Below, piece after piece: positions 8,491 to 15,973 of a stretch of DNA of 64,000 nt. The first letter of the stretch is position 1. Each line of letters begins with the position of its first letter. The DNA is from Sulfuricurvum kujiense DSM 16994. Lineage in GTDB: Bacteria > Campylobacterota > Campylobacteria > Campylobacterales > Sulfurimonadaceae. The position numbers were made by a program, and so were the translations under genes. The notes under the pieces were generated by a model. That model made no database searches and was not told the DNA's origin. It was given only the letters and a program-made list of their open reading frames with translations. The DNA lies in contig NC_014762.1 of the NCBI RefSeq assembly GCF_000183725.1, forward strand, positions 2,046,001 through 2,110,000. The letters are read 5' to 3'.

Positions 8491-8684
8491 TTTGCGCCTC
8501 CATGACCCGTTACATTTTGGTCCTCTTTTTGAACACACCCCTCTTCGGCTACGTCAATCGAGCGGGATGGAGGCGTATAGACACTTTTACCGCTCAACGC
8601 ATCGGAGGATGAAGGGATCGATACATTAACCTCGGCGGCATAACCGATAATCCCGATCAAAACAAGGATGAGAATAGGATTCAT
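8484..8684 (-). CDS. Small exported hypothetical protein in copper operon
   Basis: A 66-residue protein with an N-terminal hydrophobic segment (ILILVLIGIIGYAAEV) that could be a signal peptide or membrane anchor, then a polar tail with a single Cys and a His-Gly-Gly near the end. No family is recognised. It overlaps the cusF stop by four bases (ATGA) and the start of the TolC-type gene, so it is tightly coupled to copper genes. Its position between CusF and the outer-membrane duct suggests a role in copper handling, but this is inference from context only. Confidence 0.65.
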   Translation of the reverse strand: MNPILILVLIGIIGYAAEVNVSIPSSSDALSGKSVYTPPSRSIDVAEEGCVQKEDQNVTGHGGAKW

Positions 8685-9016
8685 TGCTTTTTCATCCGTA
8701 CAATGACATTTTTCCCCTCTTTTTGGATAAAGTCAAAACCTACTTTATCTCCGATTTCCAAAGGGTGGGTCAATTCATGATCAATCACATCGAACGTCAT
8801 TACCATAGAAGGCCATCGCAGTTCGGGGATAGGGTTGTGAAAGATACGGATACTTTCATGATTGTCGGCAATCTGCTTTACCGTTCCGGTAGCGTGGATT
8901 GTCTGTTCAGCGACAACGCTGTTTTGAGAGTGGGAATGTTCCATCTCCATTCCCCACACACCCGACCCGATGGCCAATGCACTAAAGCATACTGCACTCA
9001 AAAATTTCGATCGCAT
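8681..9016 (-). CDS. cusF: CusF-like periplasmic copper-binding protein
   Basis: About 111 residues from the chosen start, which has AAGGAG five bases upstream and gives a clean signal peptide (MRSKFLSAVCFSALAIGSG). The mature part carries the CusF fold signature: a histidine in RIFHNPIPE and the WPSMVMTF motif, which supply the His, Trp and two Met that bind Cu(I)/Ag(I) in CusF. A short His/Met-rich stretch (MEMEHSHS) follows the signal. First gene of the copper operon. The usual partners CusA and CusB are absent. Confidence 0.87.
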   Translation of the reverse strand: MRSKFLSAVCFSALAIGSGVWGMEMEHSHSQNSVVAEQTIHATGTVKQIADNHESIRIFHNPIPELRWPSMVMTFDVIDHELTHPLEIGDKVGFDFIQKEGKNVIVRMKKQ

Positions 9017-9140
9017 CCTAACTCCTTTATATGTCATTGCTAAAAAGTGTATCATATGCACGGCATAAATCATTTAATCTAATAATAACAATGTTAACCG
9101 TTTGTCTTTTTCCGCAATCTTGATGCGCTACAATATCCCT

Positions 9141-9833
9141 ATGAAAGAACCTAATCGCTGTCTTTACTGCCATCATCCGATTTACCGTCTGGGTGACGGG
9201 ATGGTCAAATGTTCCGTATGCAAAAAAAAGTACAGTACAAAGCGGGTTGCTCAGATCAAAGCCCTCATCCGGCTCTTTTGCGAAGATGAAAATGCCCTCA
9301 GCGCGTCCAAAACCCTTCAGCTCAGCTATGTCACGGTTTTGAAATACTATCAACAGTTTCGCCATGCTGCGGCTGAGTATTGCGAGTCCCAATATGACAG
9401 ACACCGTACAAGCGAGTCTCAATACGAAGAGTATCTCTACATCGAAAAATCCAAACGCCATGACAAATCGGCTATCTTCGATTCCCATAATTTTCTGACA
9501 TTCGGCTACGGCGAAAAAGTCTATACGCTTCTCATGCCCTCCCTGGGAGTATTCAAACAGCAGTTCATCGAAGACAATCTTGAAGAGCTCTATTACAAAG
9601 AGTTTTCAAAGTTTATGCGGACCAGTAAAATTATCAAAATATCCGAATACGACAATATTATCGAGAAGTTTTGGCACTATTTTGAACAGTTTATTACACC
9701 TTTTAAAGGGGTAAGCAGAGAACACTTCCCCTACTACCTCAAAGAGGCGGAATTCAAATTCAATACACCTGTCGAAGACCGTTCCGTTGTCATCGAACAG
9801 CTCTATTTCCGCCCTACCGGCTCGGATATTTAA
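9141..9833 (+). CDS. IS1595-like transposase-derived protein, probably domesticated
   Basis: About 230 residues. The N-terminus has a zinc ribbon (CLYC at about 5-8, CSVC at about 24-27), followed by a helix-turn-helix-like segment (ALSASKTLQLSYVTVLKYY). The C-terminal part keeps the tail motif of ISXO2/IS1595 transposases (EKFWHYFEQFITPFKGVSR, then LKEAEFKFN). The acidic residues of the DDE core are not recognisable: the first motif reads ESQYEEYLYIEKSK and no D-G-W-x2-Y segment is visible. Starts at 9102 (TTG) and 9123 are also possible; a TACAAT box at 9129-9134 would place transcription at about 9141. It overlaps the convergent protease gene by 20 bases. It may be a DNA-binding regulator. 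Confidence 0.7.
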   Translation: MKEPNRCLYCHHPIYRLGDGMVKCSVCKKKYSTKRVAQIKALIRLFCEDENALSASKTLQLSYVTVLKYYQQFRHAAAEYCESQYDRHRTSESQYEEYLYIEKSKRHDKSAIFDSHNFLTFGYGEKVYTLLMPSLGVFKQQFIEDNLEELYYKEFSKFMRTSKIIKISEYDNIIEKFWHYFEQFITPFKGVSREHFPYYLKEAEFKFNTPVEDRSVVIEQLYFRPTGSDI

Positions 9834-10344
9834 ACTCTTCTATTATCTCTGTCAGACTCGTAAACGACGCTTTGGACGCCGCTTCGATCCCTATAGTTTT
9901 TAGATAGTTAATAACTGTTTTTATATAGTCATCAAACCGTTTTTCCAATTGCGGACTCAGACCCATATGAAACGTGATGCTGTGGGGAATGATCCCGATA
10001 ACGTTTGATTCGGGAAGCGGATGTCCCATCAGTTCGATCATATCCAGACACTGCATCACCCCCACCTCGTGTGCACCGCCGCTGTTGAGCCCGTACCCGC
10101 TCAGCTCATAAGAGGGGATGTTATAAATACTCCCTGCTTCATCATCGAGATTGATCGTATCGAGGATAATGATACGATCATTCTCCAGAAAAAGATTGAG
10201 CAGATTGATCCCCTCTACCCCGCCGTTAATGACCTCGATAGCAGGTGAAAACGTATAGTTGGCATTCAGATAGGCGCAGGCATAGATACCGATGCCGTCA
10301 TCTTCTTCGAGTACATTGCCGACGCCCAACACAACGATTGACAT
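9814..10344 (-). CDS. Hydrogenase maturation protease (HybD/HyaD type), intact
   Basis: A 176-residue nickel-dependent endopeptidase that removes the C-terminal tail of the large subunit once nickel is inserted. The family metal ligands are all present: Asp16 in LEEDDGIG (Asp replaces the Glu of HybD, as in HycI), Asp62 in IIILDT and His92 in GGAHEVG. Two large subunits here, HydB and its cytoplasmic paralogue, have 20-residue tails after the last histidine and are the likely substrates. It lies three bases after the second protease-like gene. It overlaps the plus-strand transposase-like gene at its 3' end. Confidence 0.9.
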   Translation of the reverse strand: MSIVVLGVGNVLEEDDGIGIYACAYLNANYTFSPAIEVINGGVEGINLLNLFLENDRIIILDTINLDDEAGSIYNIPSYELSGYGLNSGGAHEVGVMQCLDMIELMGHPLPESNVIGIIPHSITFHMGLSPQLEKRFDDYIKTVINYLKTIGIEAASKASFTSLTEIIEEFKYPSR

Positions 10345-10347
10345 ACG

Positions 10348-10905
10348 TTAAAACCCTTTGCCGTGTTCGATACTCGGATTGGCAAACTGTTCTAAAATTT
10401 CATCCAGCCCCATAACCTGTTTTTTGCGCGTCGCTTGTATCCCGCATTTGGCGAGTTCTTCCACAATTACCTCGATGTATCTTTCCCAATGTGAGCGAAG
10501 TGATGAAGTCACGTCAACACAGACGCTGATAATATCTTCGGGGACGATGCTGACCATAGTCGTTTGGGCACAGTGCGAGGCCATTGAGCAGATTTGGAGC
10601 ATTTCGGTAATCTCGACTTCATTGGCCGTTTTTTTGATCCCCTGGTTGGCGATCAGTTCATCGCCGCTCATCACTGTGATCGTCCCTACCGCTTTGGAAT
10701 CATCTGAGCTGGTATTGGCGATAATGACATGCTCATACTCCTGAAGCAGCGGCATCAGCAAAAATCCGAGCGTCCCTCCGTCGATGATGTCGAGTGAGGG
10801 TTCATAGGTAAAATTCTCTTTGAGGTATTTTCCGGCATACAGTCCGATCCCCTCATCCATAAAAAATGCGTTCCCCGAACCGATCAGTGCCACTTTAGCG
10901 TTCAT
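10348..10905 (-). CDS. Maturation protease paralogue lacking two metal ligands
   Basis: A 185-residue member of the HybD/HyaD family, paired with the intact protease downstream. Fold motifs are kept: GSGNAFFMDEGIG at the N-terminus with Glu18 in place, and IIDGGTLGF. However, the Asp of the second motif is Asn64 (HVIIANTSSDD against IIILDTINLDD) and the His of the third is Asn95 (TANEVE against GAHEVG). It therefore probably cannot bind nickel as HybD does. It may be a chaperone or inhibitor of maturation, or recognise a large subunit without cutting it. It follows hypF after a hairpin repeat. Confidence 0.85.
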   Translation of the reverse strand: MNAKVALIGSGNAFFMDEGIGLYAGKYLKENFTYEPSLDIIDGGTLGFLLMPLLQEYEHVIIANTSSDDSKAVGTITVMSGDELIANQGIKKTANEVEITEMLQICSMASHCAQTTMVSIVPEDIISVCVDVTSSLRSHWERYIEVIVEELAKCGIQATRKKQVMGLDEILEQFANPSIEHGKGF

Positions 10906-10936
10906 TTAATTCCTTTTATCATCTTATTTTATACAT

Positions 10937-10994
10937 TTTCCGGGCAAAGCCCGAAAACTGGCAGGGACAAATGTCCCTACAACCCCCTAAAGCT
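10937..10994 (-). repeat. Double-hairpin intergenic repeat, copy 2 (runs into hypF)
   Basis: The same arrangement as at 3379-3440: a hairpin around CGGGC-AAA-GCCCG, then perfect arms AGGGACA/TGTCCCT (10,963-10,978), then AACCCCCTAAAGCT. The last codons of hypF (SFRGL and the TAG stop) are read from this repeat, so the element has been captured into the coding sequence. A further perfect 8-bp hairpin (10,996-11,016) lies just inside hypF. Confidence 0.7.
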
Positions 10995-13253
10995 ACCCGC
11001 ATCTTTTTGATGCGGGAGATTGTGCTTTGCATAATAGAGTTGTCCGAGTGCGATCGATCCGTCATTGATCGGCGTTTGCTGTTGTGCGTAAAACCGTCCC
11101 TCTCCGAAACGTCGGTAGAGTCGGCTCATCAACGCACGGTTTTGAAATACTCCTCCGCCGATGACAATCGGCAATTCGGGATACATATCCGCAAAATGCT
11201 CCATGATCGCTTCGAGTGTTGAGAGAAAACGGCTCGCAATGACCGTTTGATTCTCTGTTCCTAGAGCGATGATCTCTTTCACCATCGGCAACACATTAAT
11301 CACTCCGTTTTGGATATCAAAGCTAAAGGGCTCATGGATCGAATCCTCCGCAAACGACTCCATAATCATCCCTCCCTGCCCCTCATACTCAAGGCTTTGG
11401 ATGAATCCCCCCAATGAGGAGACCGCATCAAACAGCCGACCCATTGAAGAGCTGAGGGGAGCATTGATATTTTTGACCCACATATGATGCAGTGTTCGTA
11501 TTTCATGGGGTAAAAAGGTCTCGACTGAGGGTGATTTGAGGTTTAATACCTCATCGAGACTAAAACACTCAAACAGCAATGACAAGGCGATACGTCTAGG
11601 CTCTTTGATCGCTTTGTCTCCCCCTAAAAGGGCAATCGGTTTTAAAAATCCGATCCGCTGATAGCCGCTCAGATCGGCGATCATCACCTCCCCGCCCCAC
11701 AGACTCCCGTCCTCTCCGTATCCCGTACCGTCATAGGCAAAACCGAGCACCTTTTCGTCCAATCCGTACTCGGCCATGCACGCCAAGATATGAGCATAAT
11801 GGTGCTGTATGCCGTAATGCTCTTTTTTCTGAGCCGATGCAAACTGAGTCGTGCTGTATTGAGGATGCAGGTCATGAACAAAGAGCTGCGGCTCGCATTC
11901 ATAAAAACGTTTAAACGTCTGTACCGTCCGCTCAAAATAACTGTCCGCCTCGACGCTCCCCAAATCACCGATATGACCGCTGAGGACCATATTATCCCCT
12001 TTTCCGAGGGCAATCGCACTTTTTTGATGCGCTCCGAGGGCTAAAATTTCTGCCGAACCGTTTTTTTCTGCCGCCACCGTATGGGGAGCAAATCCCCGCC
12101 CCATCCGCAGCATGACAACATGCCCATCGGCGAACTGAACAACGGCATCATCCAGGGCATTGACGATGGTACGGTCATGATCCAAGATTCCATCCACCAC
12201 ATTTCCGAGCCGATTTATGATTTCGCTGCTGCGTACGATGATCGGCTCATCGCTGATATTGGCACTCGTCGCAACGAGGGGAAAATCGATCTTCTCAAAC
12301 ACCAAACGATGCAGCGGGGTATAGGGGATAAATACCCCTAAGCGCTCAATCCCCGGAGCGATATATTTTGAAAGATCTGTCCCTTGAAGCGCATCCACAA
12401 TGACAATCGGCTTGATCGCTCCGCCGATCATCTCCCGTTCAGATTGATTTATCCGGGTGTATCGTTCACACTGCTCCAGCGAGCGGAACATGACGGCAAG
12501 AGGCTTCGCCTTGCGGTGTTTGCGCAGTCGCAGTTCACTCACGGCAGCGTCTGAGGTGGCATCGCACATCAGATGAAATCCCCCTAACCCTTTGAGGGCA
12601 ATAATCTTCCCTGATCTGAGCATCTCTACGGCCAGATCGATCGGATCGCCCGCTATCTCGTCTCCCTTATTATCGATAAATCTTAACTGCGGTCCGCATT
12701 TCGGACAGCTAATCGGCTCGGCATGATAGCGGCGGGATGAGGGGTCGGTATACTCTTCTTTGCACTCCGAACACATCGTAAAATGTTTCATTGAGGTACG
12801 GACGCGGTCATACGGGAGGGTTTGGAGAATCGTATAACGGGGACCGCAATCGGTACAGTTGATAAACGCGTAGCGGTAGCGGCGATTGGAGGGGTCATCC
12901 ATCTCCGCTTCACACGCGGGACATAACGCCGCCTCAAGGGGAATCGCGCCACTCCCCTCTCCCAAGGTGCTTTCCCGGATTTCAAAACTGTTGTAGTTTT
13001 CCGATTCACACGGTTTGACACTCAGCGAATCAATCCGCGCCCGCTCGGGGAGATGCGTGTGCAAAGCGGCTATAAATAATGAAGATTTTTCTCCGTGTGC
13101 CTCAATCACAACCCCATCGGCGGTGTTAAGCACAAACCCTTTTATCTCATACTCTTGCGCTATGCGATAGACAAAAGGGCGAAAACCTACCCCCTGAACC
13201 AGCCCTTTGACGGTAATGGTGACACTGGTATTATAAGAAGACTCCACCGACAA
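10977..13253 (-). CDS. hypF: HypF, carbamoyltransferase for cyanide-ligand synthesis
   Basis: A 758-residue protein of normal length and domain order. It has an acylphosphatase domain (VQGVGFRPF near residue 18), two zinc fingers (CPAC...CTDC and CSEC...CPKC, each with the DPS-RRY spacer), a YrdC-like nucleotide-binding domain (KGLGGFHLMCDA) and a Kae1-like domain with HDLHPQYST and HHYAHI metal histidines and a DGTGYG segment. It makes carbamoyl-adenylate and transfers the carbamoyl group to HypE. It starts with TTG and overlaps the upstream HypF-like gene by 23 bases. Its last residues come from an intergenic repeat. Confidence 0.95.
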   Translation of the reverse strand: MSVESSYNTSVTITVKGLVQGVGFRPFVYRIAQEYEIKGFVLNTADGVVIEAHGEKSSLFIAALHTHLPERARIDSLSVKPCESENYNSFEIRESTLGEGSGAIPLEAALCPACEAEMDDPSNRRYRYAFINCTDCGPRYTILQTLPYDRVRTSMKHFTMCSECKEEYTDPSSRRYHAEPISCPKCGPQLRFIDNKGDEIAGDPIDLAVEMLRSGKIIALKGLGGFHLMCDATSDAAVSELRLRKHRKAKPLAVMFRSLEQCERYTRINQSEREMIGGAIKPIVIVDALQGTDLSKYIAPGIERLGVFIPYTPLHRLVFEKIDFPLVATSANISDEPIIVRSSEIINRLGNVVDGILDHDRTIVNALDDAVVQFADGHVVMLRMGRGFAPHTVAAEKNGSAEILALGAHQKSAIALGKGDNMVLSGHIGDLGSVEADSYFERTVQTFKRFYECEPQLFVHDLHPQYSTTQFASAQKKEHYGIQHHYAHILACMAEYGLDEKVLGFAYDGTGYGEDGSLWGGEVMIADLSGYQRIGFLKPIALLGGDKAIKEPRRIALSLLFECFSLDEVLNLKSPSVETFLPHEIRTLHHMWVKNINAPLSSSMGRLFDAVSSLGGFIQSLEYEGQGGMIMESFAEDSIHEPFSFDIQNGVINVLPMVKEIIALGTENQTVIASRFLSTLEAIMEHFADMYPELPIVIGGGVFQNRALMSRLYRRFGEGRFYAQQQTPINDGSIALGQLYYAKHNLPHQKDAGSFRGL

Positions 13254-15153
13254 CGCAATTTTCCTTCCCGATCGGATAACTCATATTCATTAGGACCGAT
13301 ACAGACTTCAGATTTCGCTGCAAACGGCTGAAAAGGGATTGTCCCGCGAAATAGGATCCGCACAATACGATATCCTCCGCTTTGGTCTTACCTTTGATTT
13401 CAGTAAGAAGTTCGCTGAAATAGTCTCCGAAAGATTCGAAGATAGAATAGCTCAGATAAACTGAATCGACACCCGCTAGACGATAACTGATAATACTGGA
13501 TAAAAAGGCGACGTGATTAAACCGGTTATCCGCTACTTTCGTGTCGATTTGCAGCCCCCCTTTGCCGATGAATTTCAATCCCTCTTTCATCACCCCCTCA
13601 AAGCTCACCTCACGCAGCCCTAGAATCATTGCGGTAGCTTCAAACAACGAAAGATTATTCTGCTCTATCTGAACCAATACGTGATACAGTTCGGGGTGGT
13701 TGGTTTCGATATTGGCGATGAGCCGATCGGATCCTTCTCGCAATCCTCTCATCGATTCGATGATTCCGCTCCCCTCGAACCGCTTCGGAGGAACTACCCG
13801 AATCACTTTTTTGCCGTCATAATACAAAAAAGACGGCTCTCCCTGAAAATAGGCTCCCACTGCTTTGGTTCCGAATTTGTTGTGTTCGGCTATGACTGAC
13901 ATAAAGGAGGCTTCATCTTCCGCTATGGTGTGAAAATTGGCCGATTCGACGGCAGGCATCTCGGTTTCGAGCTGATTGACTTTCAACGTCGAAGCGGAAC
14001 TGAACCGATCCATCTGATCGAACAACATCCCTTTGTTATCTTTTATACCGACCAAACCGTGAGCGATACTAAGCGTATCGGTGCCGTAAGGAAGGCGTGA
14101 GGGGAAAGCGACCCGTTCACCCGAAGCGATAAAACGGACCTCCTTGTTGATAAAGAGGCGCATATCGCTTTGATGGTTGATGTTGAGATCATAGTCCATC
14201 ACAAAATCAGCATCATACGGCGTATCGACCACTTCATACACGATATAGTCCAATTCCAGCAGCGTCAATTCTTTGGCCAAAAGGATCGAGAACCCCTCAT
14301 CCGGGTATTTTACATCCATTGTCGAGCCGAATGTATCGATGAGAGCTTGATCTTTAAGCGCTACGTGCAAGACGGGGCGTTCGATACTGAGAAGCGCATT
14401 GAATTCATCGTTGATCAGTGAACAGTAATCGGTGATTTTAGACGCGTTGACCAGCATGAGAACCGATGCGGGAGAAGGTTTATCACTGCGCTGAAACAAA
14501 CGGTATCCCATCGTTGTTTTCATGAGCAGCGTTTTACCGTCACGCAGCGCTTTGGCGGCAACCTCGAACATCGTTCGAAAGCTCCCCGCATCGTTAGCGT
14601 AGCGCTCTTTATCTTTGTGGATCAATCTGACGGGGATACCGCACGTATGGCACGAGTTTAATACCTGCTTTTCGCGGCGCCCGAGTGTATGTGATTCGTC
14701 CTCACAGTTCTCGCACGGCTTCACATACTTCAATGCGGTATTGCTCCGCTCAAACGGGTAGTGTTCGAAAAATGCGTACTGCCCACCGCAATGGGCACAC
14801 TGGGTAAAAGGGTAGTAATAACGTCTGGATGAGGGATCAAACATCTCTTTTTGACACGTTGGGCATAGTCCCAGCGCACTCGGATATTCAACCTCAAAAT
14901 CAGGGATACCCTCCGGTTCCCCCTCCACATCATAATGCTGACTCTGCGTCATAAAACACGATGCGGGGAGTGTTGATGCAATGGTTTCCAAACACTCTTG
15001 AAGCTTTTCATGAGAACTCTCAAAAGCACAAATAATCTTGTTTTTTTTCTGATGGACAACAGCTTTGATTCCAAAAGAGCGAATCGTGGCAATCAAATAA
15101 TTTTTAATCGTCGGTTGGGAAAAAGAGGTCATAACCTCCAAAGTGAATGCCAT
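13231..15153 (-). CDS. HypF-like pseudoenzyme
   Basis: A 640-residue paralogue of HypF, about 120 residues shorter. The region after the acylphosphatase position aligns by eye with HypF: CPTCQKEMFDPSSRRYYYPF, CAHCGGQY, CENC and CHTCG keep the zinc-finger cysteines. The catalytic features are gone. There is no VQGVGFRP arginine loop in the N-terminal domain. The YrdC nucleotide site KGLGGFHL is reduced to KTTMGYRLF without the RKxRKAKPLAVM segment. The Kae1-like part lacks HDLHP, HHYAHI and DGTGYG. The frame is open and cleanly coupled to hypF, so it is a maintained protein, not a dying gene. It may act as a scaffold or regulator of maturation. Confidence 0.8.
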   Translation of the reverse strand: MAFTLEVMTSFSQPTIKNYLIATIRSFGIKAVVHQKKNKIICAFESSHEKLQECLETIASTLPASCFMTQSQHYDVEGEPEGIPDFEVEYPSALGLCPTCQKEMFDPSSRRYYYPFTQCAHCGGQYAFFEHYPFERSNTALKYVKPCENCEDESHTLGRREKQVLNSCHTCGIPVRLIHKDKERYANDAGSFRTMFEVAAKALRDGKTLLMKTTMGYRLFQRSDKPSPASVLMLVNASKITDYCSLINDEFNALLSIERPVLHVALKDQALIDTFGSTMDVKYPDEGFSILLAKELTLLELDYIVYEVVDTPYDADFVMDYDLNINHQSDMRLFINKEVRFIASGERVAFPSRLPYGTDTLSIAHGLVGIKDNKGMLFDQMDRFSSASTLKVNQLETEMPAVESANFHTIAEDEASFMSVIAEHNKFGTKAVGAYFQGEPSFLYYDGKKVIRVVPPKRFEGSGIIESMRGLREGSDRLIANIETNHPELYHVLVQIEQNNLSLFEATAMILGLREVSFEGVMKEGLKFIGKGGLQIDTKVADNRFNHVAFLSSIISYRLAGVDSVYLSYSIFESFGDYFSELLTEIKGKTKAEDIVLCGSYFAGQSLFSRLQRNLKSVSVLMNMSYPIGKENCVVGGVFL

Positions 15154-15222
15154 AATAATCCTTACTCTCTGCGCTATCTTTCATCCCTTCCCCGACGGGA
15201 AGCTAAGAAAAACAGAGCGGGA

Positions 15223-15237
15223 CGGGCTTAATGCCCG
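15223..15237 (-). terminator. Hairpin after hydC
   Basis: Perfect arms CGGGC/GCCCG around a TTAAT loop lie in the 102-bp gap between hydC and the HypF-like gene. On the minus strand a T-rich stretch (CTGTTTTTC) follows about ten bases later. It could terminate or attenuate hydABC transcription before the maturation genes. Confidence 0.45.
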
Positions 15238-15255
15238 ACCCTTTGTTTATTCACC

Positions 15256-15963
15256 TTAAAGTGAATCGTCTTTGACAAATTTAGAGCCGCCGATAACAAT
15301 AGCGATATCCGCCTCTTTCCAGAAAATGGTTCTCCAGACTTGGTAATAGATATGAAATACCACCCAGCAGATAATCAACCACATCGTCGTATGGTGTGCA
15401 ATACGGACATCCATAAGAGTTCCGCCGCTTACTACAATCGTCCAGTCGGTTACCAGATGCAGCATCCACGGCCACCATGCACCGATCGAACTGATTCCTG
15501 AACCCAAACCGTGCACATAGAGTTGAAGACCCGTAAACAACATCCATACCAAAAGGAGATGGAAAATCGTAAAATAGACCGTATTGAAACTGTCCGCATG
15601 GGCCGAATCAAACTCTTTTTTACGGTTAAGGGTCAATAAATTGACCAATACCGCTTTAAACTCAGCAATATTTTTTGCGTTCGGAATAAGCTTTTTGTAC
15701 GGCTTTTCAAAACGGCTGAAAAAATAGAGATAAGCAATAATAACCGATGTAACATCAAATAAAATTGCAATGATAAAATGGCCGTAACGGTTCCACGCCA
15801 TCACGTATTTATCGACTGCACCGTCGGCCATAAATGTTTGATAATACGGATGACCGATATAAAGACCCGTTACGACCGCCCCAATCATACAAATGGCATT
15901 CACCCAGTGGATGATGCGCATTGCAGGCGTCATACGCTTGACTTGTTTGTACCCCTGTTTCAT
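15256..15963 (-). CDS. hydC: HydC, b-type cytochrome subunit of uptake hydrogenase
   Basis: A 235-residue di-heme cytochrome b of the Ni/Fe-hydrogenase family, with four to five membrane helices. Candidate heme histidines sit in RIIHWVN (helix 1), the GHFIIA and IFHLLLVW segments, and MWLIICWVVFHIYYQ (last helix). It passes electrons from the periplasmic HydAB pair into the quinone pool. It follows hydB by ten bases, giving the classical hydABC order. Full length; nothing unusual. Confidence 0.93.
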   Translation of the reverse strand: MKQGYKQVKRMTPAMRIIHWVNAICMIGAVVTGLYIGHPYYQTFMADGAVDKYVMAWNRYGHFIIAILFDVTSVIIAYLYFFSRFEKPYKKLIPNAKNIAEFKAVLVNLLTLNRKKEFDSAHADSFNTVYFTIFHLLLVWMLFTGLQLYVHGLGSGISSIGAWWPWMLHLVTDWTIVVSGGTLMDVRIAHHTTMWLIICWVVFHIYYQVWRTIFWKEADIAIVIGGSKFVKDDSL

Positions 15964-15973
15964 GATTGTCTCC

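Noticed and set aside
9061-9840. An intact insertion sequence around the transposase-like gene
   Set aside because: No inverted ends or target duplication could be found by eye, the 3' end overlaps a functional gene, and the DDE core is not recognisable.
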